DNA from: Prevotella sp.
Lineage (GTDB): Bacteria > Bacteroidota > Bacteroidia > Bacteroidales > Bacteroidaceae
Length of the DNA: 64,000 nucleotides
Direction of reading: 5' to 3'
Assembly (NCBI GenBank): GCA_022775105.1
Contig: JALFIX010000030.1
Span: forward strand, 1 to 64,000
Part shown: piece by piece, positions 55,466 to 64,000 of the stretch
Position numbering within the stretch: position 1 is the stretch's first letter
Layout: every line of letters begins with the position of its first letter
Notes under the pieces: generated by a model
Told to the model about the DNA's origin: nothing
Seen by the model: only the letters and a program-made list of their open reading frames with translations
The model's database searches: none
Translations under genes and position numbers: made by a program

Positions 55466-58177
55466 ATGAATTGCAAACTTATCCAAAAGGGAACCTGTAG
55501 GCCCACACTTGCAATCGGTCTGATGCTGGCTACGTCAGTTGCCTTCCAGTCATGTAAGGATGACACCCTAACGGGGCAGCCTTCATGGTTGGGCAACTCC
55601 ATCTATGAGGAGTTGCAGAAAGACGGCAACTACACTGTGACTACCAGACTTATTGACGACCTGGGACTGCACGACCAGATGAGCCGTACCGGTTCTGTAA
55701 CTTTGTTTGCAGCCGACGATGCTGCATTTGATGAGTGGTTCAAGACAAACAAGTGGGGAGTGAGGTCGTATGACAAACTCACCACGGCACAGAAAAAAGA
55801 CCTGTTGAACAACTCCATGATTAACAACGCCTACCTGATAGAGCTGATGTCGAACGTAAGTGCCGACCCACCTGAGACGGGACTCGCCATGCGTCGCACC
55901 AACTCCACCAGTGTCTTCGACTCTGTCTATGTGATGAAGCACGAGGACATGAACGGCACACTGCCAGCATGGGCATGGTACAAGGAAAACAAGAAGGACA
56001 TCATCCTCTTCAAGGACGGACGCATGATGAGCAACGGTTCTACAGCCGGACTCTCTGCCCCGATGATCCATTTCCTTCCCGCCTTCATGCGTAAGCAGGC
56101 TTTCACCGACGAGGACATCACTATCCTCACCAACGGTGTTGCCACCTCTGTCAGTGACGCTTACGTGGCAGGAAGAAAGGTAGTGGAAAGAGACCTTACC
56201 TGCAAGAACGGTTATATCCAGAAGATGGACGGAGTGGTGGAGGGATTCCCCAATATGGCTGAAATCCTCCGTCAGCACTCCAACACGTCAATGTGGTCGC
56301 ATCTGATCGACCGTTTCAGTGCGCCTTACTATGACTACTACAAGACACAGGAGTACAACCGTCTCTACAACCAGAGTGTCGATTCTGTATTTACCCTGCG
56401 TTACTTCGCCGATACCCGCAAGGACGGTATGAACGCCGAGTACTATCCAGTGACAAGCGGTAACCCCGTGCCAGTAAAGGTGCCCGCAAAGCTCACCTTC
56501 GACCCGGGATGGAACCAGTATATGTATGAGAACACCAGCGGTTACGATCTCCACTATGATGCCGGTGTGATGCTCGTTCCAAGCAACGAGGCACTCGACA
56601 AGTGGTGGAACGCCGACGGAAAGGTGCTCAAGGACAAGTATGGCACATGGGACAATGTGCCCGACCTCGTATTGTCAAAACTCCTCCGCGTAAACATGCT
56701 CGGAACATTCACTGAGGCACTGCCTTCGAAGTTCTCGTCAATCGTGAACGACGCCAAGGTGTCAATGGGTGTAACAACTGCCGACGTGGATAGCTGCTTC
56801 ATGGGTTGCAACGGTGTGGTATATCTCACTAACCGCGTGTTTGCCCCAATGGAGTATTCGAGCGTTTCTTTCCCTGCCCTTATCCATCAGGACGTGATGA
56901 GCATCATCTATTGGGCTATTGACGAACTTGAGTTCACACCTTATCTTAACTCGATGGACTCATACTATAGCCTCCTGTTGCCTACCAACAACGCAATGTT
57001 GTGTTATCTCGACCCATGTTCTGTGGGCGATGCGCAGGAGTCGCTCCTTCAGTTCTATTACGACAATATCGAAAGAAAGGTGAAGGCCTACCGCTATACA
57101 TATACCAAAGGTGAGAACGGTGAGATTGTATTGGGCAATAAGGTACAGGAAAACGTGCCCGATGCTATCATCAAGAACCGTCTGAGAGACGTTGTCAACC
57201 AAATGATTATCGTTGGAAGCGTGGAGAACGACTACAGCTACTTCAAGTCGAAGAACGGTACTACCGTGAAGATTGAGAACGCGGGAAAGCGTGACCAGAT
57301 GACAGTTAAAGGTGGATGGCAGTTGGAGAACAACGCCGTGGCTAAGGTTGACTCCATCTATGACATGTCAACAACCGGTAACGGTAAGTCATACCGCATG
57401 AACGAGCAGTTCCCGATGGCAGCCACAAAGTCTGTGTATCAGATTCTCAATGAGAAGGAAGAGTACTCAGAGTTTCTCAAGTTGCTGAGCGGTTCGGAGA
57501 ACCTTCCTGCCGACGACCACCTGCTTGTGAGCACAATCACACTTAACAAGGTTAAGTACAACTGTGCCAACTCAGCCGTCAACAGTAATATCCGTCTCTT
57601 CGGTGCATATAACTATACGGTATATGTTCCCACCAACGAGTCGATTCAGAAACTCATCAACGACGGTGTGCTGCCCACATGGGAAGACTACGACGCACAG
57701 TATGAAATCTCAGAGAATGGTTCAACCGAAGAGGAGAGGGCTGCCGCCAAAGCTGCCTGCACTATGATTGCAAACCGCATCCTTGACTTCGTGAAGTATC
57801 ACATCCAGGACAACTCTGTGGCAGTGAACGGTGCTCCCGATACTGACTCAGAGGGAATGGCAATCACCAAGAACAACTACGAGTCGATGATGCTCAATGC
57901 CGAGACCAACCGATTCTACAGTCTTGAGGTGGATGTGGCAAACAAGGGACTCACAGTGAAGGACCTTGAGGGCGACACACGCAATGTAGTGAAGAAGGAC
58001 GGAATGTATAACAATATCTGCCGTGAATACTGGATTTCAGGTTCACTCTTCAACAAGTCCATCTATACCACCGCCGACGTGCTGGTACACCAGATTGACG
58101 GCCCGCTTTTCTATGCGGCAAGCCAGAAGACACCGTGGAAGCAGCAGTTAGCGAAATCTAAAGCGAGAAGGAGGTAA
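55466..58177 (+). CDS. Fasciclin (FAS1) domain lipoprotein
   Basis: Lipoprotein signal (FQSCKDD); SVTLFAADDAAFDEWF, YTVYVPTNESIQKLI FAS1-type blocks. Confidence 0.75.
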   Translation: MNCKLIQKGTCRPTLAIGLMLATSVAFQSCKDDTLTGQPSWLGNSIYEELQKDGNYTVTTRLIDDLGLHDQMSRTGSVTLFAADDAAFDEWFKTNKWGVRSYDKLTTAQKKDLLNNSMINNAYLIELMSNVSADPPETGLAMRRTNSTSVFDSVYVMKHEDMNGTLPAWAWYKENKKDIILFKDGRMMSNGSTAGLSAPMIHFLPAFMRKQAFTDEDITILTNGVATSVSDAYVAGRKVVERDLTCKNGYIQKMDGVVEGFPNMAEILRQHSNTSMWSHLIDRFSAPYYDYYKTQEYNRLYNQSVDSVFTLRYFADTRKDGMNAEYYPVTSGNPVPVKVPAKLTFDPGWNQYMYENTSGYDLHYDAGVMLVPSNEALDKWWNADGKVLKDKYGTWDNVPDLVLSKLLRVNMLGTFTEALPSKFSSIVNDAKVSMGVTTADVDSCFMGCNGVVYLTNRVFAPMEYSSVSFPALIHQDVMSIIYWAIDELEFTPYLNSMDSYYSLLLPTNNAMLCYLDPCSVGDAQESLLQFYYDNIERKVKAYRYTYTKGENGEIVLGNKVQENVPDAIIKNRLRDVVNQMIIVGSVENDYSYFKSKNGTTVKIENAGKRDQMTVKGGWQLENNAVAKVDSIYDMSTTGNGKSYRMNEQFPMAATKSVYQILNEKEEYSEFLKLLSGSENLPADDHLLVSTITLNKVKYNCANSAVNSNIRLFGAYNYTVYVPTNESIQKLINDGVLPTWEDYDAQYEISENGSTEEERAAAKAACTMIANRILDFVKYHIQDNSVAVNGAPDTDSEGMAITKNNYESMMLNAETNRFYSLEVDVANKGLTVKDLEGDTRNVVKKDGMYNNICREYWISGSLFNKSIYTTADVLVHQIDGPLFYAASQKTPWKQQLAKSKARRR

Positions 58178-58180
58178 GTT

Positions 58181-61100
58181 ATGGAGTATTACATTAAAAC
58201 AAAACAACAGATGAAGGCTATATTGCAAAAGTCTATGGGACAGTGCCGCATTATGCTGACGGTGCTTGCCCTGCTGGTATGCTCGTCAATATATGCCCAG
58301 ATTACGTCAGTCCATGGTACTGTTGCTGACGATATGGGAGGCTTGATGGGTGCTACCGTCTGTGAGATTGATGCCAACGGACGTATCATAAACTCTACGA
58401 TAACCGACTTGAACGGTAACTTCACCATGAACGTGAAGAACGCCAAGAACAAGATTCGTTTCAGTTACGTAGGTATGAAGACCCAGATACTGGCCATCAA
58501 CAAAGCTGTGTTCAACATCAAGATGTTGTCTGCAACGCAAATCAAGGAAGTGACCGTTGTGGCAAAGAAGCGTACAGGCGGTAACAACCTCGGTATTCCT
58601 GAGCGTGAGGTTTCTTACGCTGCCCAGTCTATCTCGATGAAGGAGTTCGCTGGTCTGCCCATCACCTCTGTGGATGAGGCTCTCCAGGGACGTATCGCCG
58701 GTCTTGACATTATCGGTAACTCCGGTGACCTTGGTTCTGGCTCTACTATCCGTCTGCGTGGTACGTCAGCCTTGTCTTCACTGACAAATGCCGACCCGCT
58801 TATCGTTGTCGATGGTAATATTCGCAGTGTGGATATGTCAAACTTCGACCTTGGCGGTGCCAACGACGAGAAGTTTGCCGAGTTGCTCAACATCAACCCT
58901 GAGGACATCGCCGACATCCGTGTGCTGAAGGATGCTGCCGCTACTGCCGTATATGGTAGCCAGGGTGGTAACGGTGTTATCGAGCTTACCACAAAGCGTG
59001 GTGCCATGGGTGCACCGAAGGTGTCTTACTCTCTTAAGATGACCGCCACACACCAGCCCAAGGGTTATGACCTGTTGAACGGTGACGACTATACCATGAT
59101 GTTGAAGGAGAGCTACTTCAATCCTACACAGGATGACAGCCGCAGCCAGAGCATCAAGGAAATCAACTACGACCCCAACTTCTCGGAATACGAGCAGTAT
59201 AACAACAACACCGACTGGCGCAGTGCAGTGACACAGACCGGTCTTCGCCAGAACCACTACCTGTCAATCACGGGTGGAGGTGAGAAGGCATCGTTCCGTA
59301 TCGGTGGAGGTTTCGATAACGAGACAGGTTCGGTCATCCAGCAGAAGCTGAGCCGTTTCTCAACTCGTGTGGCTCTCGACTACTATGTCAGCGAGCGTAT
59401 CAAGGTGTCAACCAACTTCGCCCTGACTTATACCAAAAACAAGCTCAACAGTGATGACCTCCTTGCCATCGCTATGAAGAAGATGCCTAACATGAGCATC
59501 TATGAGCAGGACCCTGTTACAGGACAGGACACAGACCGCTTCTACCAGATGTTGCAGACAGCATCTGACGTGTTCGACAAGAACCAGAAGTCATACGTCA
59601 ACCCGGTGGCAAGTGCTTATCTCGCCAAGAAGGAGCGTCGCACCTACGACCTCTCTCCTGAGCTTATCATCAACTACCGACTTCTCGGTATCGACGATTC
59701 GCACACACGTCTTGACTGGCGCGGTAGTGTGTATATGAGCGTGTTCAACCAGTATGACGACGCTTTCTATCCGTCAGAGCTGCGCACAGTGGATTGGCAT
59801 GACGGTGTGAACACGGCTTCTTCGGGAAGCTCTAAGAGTGTGTCTTTCAACACCAAGCAGACTCTTACCTTCATACCTCACTTCGACAACGAGGACCACT
59901 CACTCTCAATGATGGGACGTTTCGAGTTGAACTCAGGTACGTCAAGCGGACAGTCAAACGGTGCCAAGCTGTTGCCTTCAGGCGGTATCGAGAGCCCTGA
60001 CGCAGGCGGTGTGAACACCGGTCTGGCTTCATGGTATTCACAGTGGCGTTCGATGTACTTCACCTATTCTATGCACTACGCATACAAGGGAAAGTATATG
60101 TTCGACTTCTCAATGCGTGCCGATGGTACAACCAAGTTCGGACCTGGCAACCGCTGGGGGTACTTCCCCGCAGTGTCACTGCGTTGGAACATCATCGACG
60201 AGCCGTTTATGACCCCGCTCCGCGAAAAGTGGCTTTCGATGCTTTCAATCCGTCCAAGCTGGGGACGTGTGGGTAACCAGCCTAACCAGGATTACCTCTA
60301 TACCAGTAAGTATGCCTCAGGCAACAGATACCTCGACATGGCAACTATGTATCCTGTGAATATCCGCCTGACCGACCTGCGCTGGCAGATTAACTCAAGC
60401 TACAACCTCGGTATCGACATCGGTCTGTGGGACGACAAACTGACCTTCACTCTCGAAGGCTATCACTCCACAACAACCGATATGCTCTTGAGTAACTACC
60501 GCATTCCGAGCAACTCAGGATATATGACCGTTCCTTACCATAACAACGGTAAGATGAGAAACATCGGTTGGGAGTTCCACCTCAACACCCGCAACCTCAT
60601 AAAGGTGGGCAAGGTGACCATCGACGTGAACGCCAACTTCGGTAACAACCGCAACGAGATTCTCGAGATGGATGAGTATGTAATCAACTCACTCAACTCA
60701 ACCTACGCCTACGGCAATGGCGAGTGGTTGCGCCGCGTGCAGCTGAACAACCCGCTCGGTGCCATCTACGGATTCCGCAGCAAGGGTGTATATCAGTATA
60801 ACTATGAGACCTTCAAGGACATGAATGACGAGGAGCGCGCTGCATTCATCGCTGCCGGCAAGACAGCCCCCGTGGCATTCAACGCCGAGGGCAAGCTGAT
60901 TCTCGATGCCGAGGGCAATCCTCTTAGAATGCGCTATAACTACAACAATGAGGGTACAGGAAAGAACTATCCGTTCACCGGTGGTGACGCCATCTATGAG
61001 GATGTCAACCACGACGGTAATATCGACGCCCTCGATATCGTTTATCTCGGAAGTTCGCTGCCTAAGCTCACCGGTGGATTCGGATTCAACTTCATCTACA

Positions 61101-61555
61101 AGGACTGGCGACTCTCCACACAGTTCACCTATCGTGTGGGCAACAAGATTCTCAACATGGCACGTCTGAACGCCGAGTCAATGAGAGGCAATGACAACCA
61201 GAGCCAGGCAGTAAACTACCGCTGGCGCAAGGAAGGCGACGTGACCTCAATCCCACGCGCAATGTTCGGAAACACATCGAACTACAACACCCTCGTCAGC
61301 GACCGCTTCGTGGAGTCAGGTTCATATCTGCGTATGAGCTACATCCAGCTCTCATATACGTTGGGCAAGAAGATGCTCAAGCCAATAGGACTTAACCGCA
61401 TCGCCATTTATGCAAGTGCCAACAACCCGTTCATCATCACGAAATATTCGGGTGTTGACCCTGATATTACCGCCAATGGCTATGACCCGGCTATCGACTG
61501 GGCACAGACGCCTCGCTCACGTTCATATACATTAGGTATCACAGTAGATTTTTAA
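58181..61555 (+). CDS. susC-like: SusC/RagA-like TonB-dependent outer-membrane transporter
   Basis: Carboxypeptidase-like N-domain; IRLRGTSALSSLTNADPLIVVDG; DIADIRVLKDAAATAVYGSQGGNGVIELTTKRG. Confidence 0.95.
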   Translation: MEYYIKTKQQMKAILQKSMGQCRIMLTVLALLVCSSIYAQITSVHGTVADDMGGLMGATVCEIDANGRIINSTITDLNGNFTMNVKNAKNKIRFSYVGMKTQILAINKAVFNIKMLSATQIKEVTVVAKKRTGGNNLGIPEREVSYAAQSISMKEFAGLPITSVDEALQGRIAGLDIIGNSGDLGSGSTIRLRGTSALSSLTNADPLIVVDGNIRSVDMSNFDLGGANDEKFAELLNINPEDIADIRVLKDAAATAVYGSQGGNGVIELTTKRGAMGAPKVSYSLKMTATHQPKGYDLLNGDDYTMMLKESYFNPTQDDSRSQSIKEINYDPNFSEYEQYNNNTDWRSAVTQTGLRQNHYLSITGGGEKASFRIGGGFDNETGSVIQQKLSRFSTRVALDYYVSERIKVSTNFALTYTKNKLNSDDLLAIAMKKMPNMSIYEQDPVTGQDTDRFYQMLQTASDVFDKNQKSYVNPVASAYLAKKERRTYDLSPELIINYRLLGIDDSHTRLDWRGSVYMSVFNQYDDAFYPSELRTVDWHDGVNTASSGSSKSVSFNTKQTLTFIPHFDNEDHSLSMMGRFELNSGTSSGQSNGAKLLPSGGIESPDAGGVNTGLASWYSQWRSMYFTYSMHYAYKGKYMFDFSMRADGTTKFGPGNRWGYFPAVSLRWNIIDEPFMTPLREKWLSMLSIRPSWGRVGNQPNQDYLYTSKYASGNRYLDMATMYPVNIRLTDLRWQINSSYNLGIDIGLWDDKLTFTLEGYHSTTTDMLLSNYRIPSNSGYMTVPYHNNGKMRNIGWEFHLNTRNLIKVGKVTIDVNANFGNNRNEILEMDEYVINSLNSTYAYGNGEWLRRVQLNNPLGAIYGFRSKGVYQYNYETFKDMNDEERAAFIAAGKTAPVAFNAEGKLILDAEGNPLRMRYNYNNEGTGKNYPFTGGDAIYEDVNHDGNIDALDIVYLGSSLPKLTGGFGFNFIYKDWRLSTQFTYRVGNKILNMARLNAESMRGNDNQSQAVNYRWRKEGDVTSIPRAMFGNTSNYNTLVSDRFVESGSYLRMSYIQLSYTLGKKMLKPIGLNRIAIYASANNPFIITKYSGVDPDITANGYDPAIDWAQTPRSRSYTLGITVDF

Positions 61556-61567
61556 GTAACGACGTTT

Positions 61568-63289
61568 ATGAAATTCAGAAACATATTATATTCTATCGCC
61601 GGCGGTTTGGCTGCCATGACAGGCTTGTCATCGTGCAGCGACTTCCTCGTGGTAGAACCGCAGAACGAAATCATCCTCGAGAAATTCTGGAACGAGAAGG
61701 CCGACGTGGATGGTATTATTGCCGGATGCTACTCTGGTATGCAGTCGGACAATATCCTTATGAGAATGATGATATGGGGTGAGTTCAGAAGCGAGAACAT
61801 CTCACGCGGACAGAACCTCGACAAGGACGTGAACCTCGAGAATATCCTCAAGGAGAACCTCACCGCATCCAACTGGTACACCACATGGGACCAGTTCTAC
61901 AACATCATCAATAGATGCAACACCGTAATCAAGTATGCTCCCTCAGTGGCTGCCAAGGACCCGAACTTCAGCGACAGTGAGCTGAAGGCCGACATCGCCG
62001 AGGTTACGGCACTGCGCTCCCTGTGCTATTTCTATCTTATCCGCACATTCCGTGACGTACCTTATTCTACAGAGGCGTTCACCGACGACGACCAGAAGAT
62101 GGACTTGCCCGCAACAAGTTTCAACAATGTGCTCGACAGTCTTATCAACGACTTGGAGAGAGTGAAGGGCGATGCTGTTACCAAGTACCCCGCTTCTTCT
62201 GCCACAAAGAAACTCTATCAGACCGCACGCATCACCCAGCAGGCCATCTATGCCATGCTGTGCGAGATGTATCTCTGGAAGCAGGACTACAACAACTGCA
62301 TCCGCTATGCTGACCTGATTATCGAGGCAAAGAAGAAGCAGTATCAGGAGGAATACGGCAACTCATCGACAAGTGAGTTGACCCGCACCAACGGTTATCC
62401 TCTTATCTCTACTGCCTATTCTAACTCAGCCTCGATGTACGGCAATGCCTACAACCAGGTGTTCGGTGAGGGCAACAGCACTGAGAGTATCTTTGAGTTG
62501 ACATTCATGCCCGATGACAACATGCCGAGCAACGGTGCAGTGAGCCTCTGCTACGGTAACAGCAAGAACGCAGGTATCATGGGTTATGCCTCAGTGTCTT
62601 CATTTATCGGTGATGACGTGGAAACCAAGGCCTATTCGATATTCGCCAACGACTATGACGCCCGTGCATACGAGAACGTGATGGGTAGTGTAATCGCGAA
62701 ATACACCCACAGTATGACTCAGATTTCATTCTCGTCTTCCAGTCCAACCATCTTTACATCAGGATGGTACTACGAGGGCAAGGTGAAATCCAACTGGATT
62801 ATCTATCGTCTCAGCGACATTATGCTGATGAAGGCCGAGGCCCTGACTCAGCTGATGAGCAACGAGACCAACTTCACCGAGCAAGACGAGAACTACTATC
62901 AGCAGGCATTCTCTCTTGTAAATGCAGTGAACAAACGTTCGCTCTGTCAACCTCTCACAAACATGAAGGACACCCTCGACGCCTCCAAGTACAAGAGCAA
63001 GGAGCAGATCGAGTCTTTGGTGATGCTTGAGCGTCAGCGCGAACTGATGTTCGAGGGCAAGAGATGGTACGACCTCGTGCGCCGCTCGATGAGAGACGGG
63101 GAGACATCGTTCCTCAGCCGTCAGGTGCTGCAGAAGTATTCAAACAACACCTCTGCTATCCAGGACAAGTTCAGGAAGATGGACGCAATCTTCTGGCCAT
63201 ACAATGTGGATGAGCTGAAGGTGAACAAGAACCTCAAGCAGAACCCCGCATTCGGCAGTGGAGAATCCGGAAATTATGAGAAGAACTAA
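61568..63289 (+). CDS. susD-like: SusD/RagB-like nutrient-binding lipoprotein
   Basis: Lipoprotein signal (GLSSCSDFL); VTALRSLCYFYLIRTFRDVPYST; ERQRELMFEGKRWYDLVR. Confidence 0.95.
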   Translation: MKFRNILYSIAGGLAAMTGLSSCSDFLVVEPQNEIILEKFWNEKADVDGIIAGCYSGMQSDNILMRMMIWGEFRSENISRGQNLDKDVNLENILKENLTASNWYTTWDQFYNIINRCNTVIKYAPSVAAKDPNFSDSELKADIAEVTALRSLCYFYLIRTFRDVPYSTEAFTDDDQKMDLPATSFNNVLDSLINDLERVKGDAVTKYPASSATKKLYQTARITQQAIYAMLCEMYLWKQDYNNCIRYADLIIEAKKKQYQEEYGNSSTSELTRTNGYPLISTAYSNSASMYGNAYNQVFGEGNSTESIFELTFMPDDNMPSNGAVSLCYGNSKNAGIMGYASVSSFIGDDVETKAYSIFANDYDARAYENVMGSVIAKYTHSMTQISFSSSSPTIFTSGWYYEGKVKSNWIIYRLSDIMLMKAEALTQLMSNETNFTEQDENYYQQAFSLVNAVNKRSLCQPLTNMKDTLDASKYKSKEQIESLVMLERQRELMFEGKRWYDLVRRSMRDGETSFLSRQVLQKYSNNTSAIQDKFRKMDAIFWPYNVDELKVNKNLKQNPAFGSGESGNYEKN

Positions 63290-63306
63290 CGTAAATGAGT
63301 ATATAA

Positions 63307-64000
63307 TATGAAAAGAATAAAATATTTCCTTCTGTGCGCACTGTGCGCTATGAACGGCCTGCTGTTGACAGGATGCTCTGACGACCCGAGTGCCGAGAAC
63401 TTCTATACGTTCACGGGTGAGATGATGAGCGACTATATCAACAACCGACCGGAATACAGTGATTTCGCATATATCGTGGATCAGGCAGACCTGACCGACC
63501 TGCTCTCTGCATACGGACACTACACCTGCTTCCTGCCTTCGAATGAGGTGATGGCAAAATTCCTCCAGAAGAAGGGACTCAACACAGTGGAAGACCTCAC
63601 CAAGGAGCAGTGCGACACTATCGCAAGAACACACCTCGTGAACAATATGTATGCCACGCTCGACATGAACGACGGTACGCTTAACACCGCCAACCTCAAC
63701 AAGCGTTACATTCAGATTACTCATACTGTCGATGACAACCTCAACTCAGTGGTGGAGCTTAACCGTATGTCGAAGATTATCTTCGAACTCAAGGATGACT
63801 CCGTTGAGAACGGTATTGTTCATCCCATCGACATGGTGCTTGAGAACTCCAACAGCTCCATTGCCGACGTTATCAAGGACAACGACCGCATCAGCATGTT
63901 CTACGACTGTCTTGTGGCTACTGGTCTGCGTGACACCCTTATCAAGGTTAAGGACGAGAAATATGACGCCTCACAGTATGGCACATATTCTTATACATCT
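63307..64000 (+). CDS. Fasciclin (FAS1) domain lipoprotein, cut by window edge
   Basis: Open frame from ATG at 63307: MKRIKYFLLCALCAMNGLLLTGCSDDPSAENFYTFTGEMMSDYI...GHYTCFLPSNEVMAKFLQKKG; absent from the ORF track because of truncation. Confidence 0.75.

Noticed and set aside
1-64000. tRNA, rRNA, retron/reverse transcriptase, restriction-modification or integrase genes
   Set aside because: No cloverleaf, rRNA-like sequence, RT YxDD context, methyltransferase or tyrosine/serine recombinase signature was recognised among the ORFs.

Overview
The window looks like a Bacteroidales chromosome segment, Prevotella/Segatella-like in coding style and in its TAnnTTTG -7 boxes. From left to right it contains: (1) an accessory region (1-8.1 kb) with a truncated DUF6266-like gene, a MITE-like inverted-repeat structure, an uncharacterised two-gene cassette (2095-3962) with its own promoter, dyad operator and terminator, a structured intergenic region, and an orphan replication-type module (DUF5675-like, unknown, DUF3987-like, CHC2/Toprim primase-like); (2) a ~28 kb minus-strand Wzx/Wzy-type exopolysaccharide or capsule locus (8.6-36.7 kb) read from a UpxY/NusG-like gene, with an embedded OmpA/LruC-type cell-surface module, a DUF1703-type AAA-ATPase, kinase-like proteins and a decayed pseudogene; (3) mrp and htpG; (4) a polysaccharide utilisation locus (40.4-64 kb) with a hybrid two-component regulator, GH43, a large repeat-module protein, a GH51-GH43 fusion, fasciclin lipoproteins and a SusC/SusD pair. 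The strongest candidates for something undescribed are the 1.7-4.0 kb cassette, the 21-bp phased operator pairs in two PUL promoters, the ~175-aa 'FYR' module present four times in two neighbouring secreted proteins, and the OmpA/LruC module inside the polysaccharide operon. All family assignments are from reading the sequence; no searches were run.
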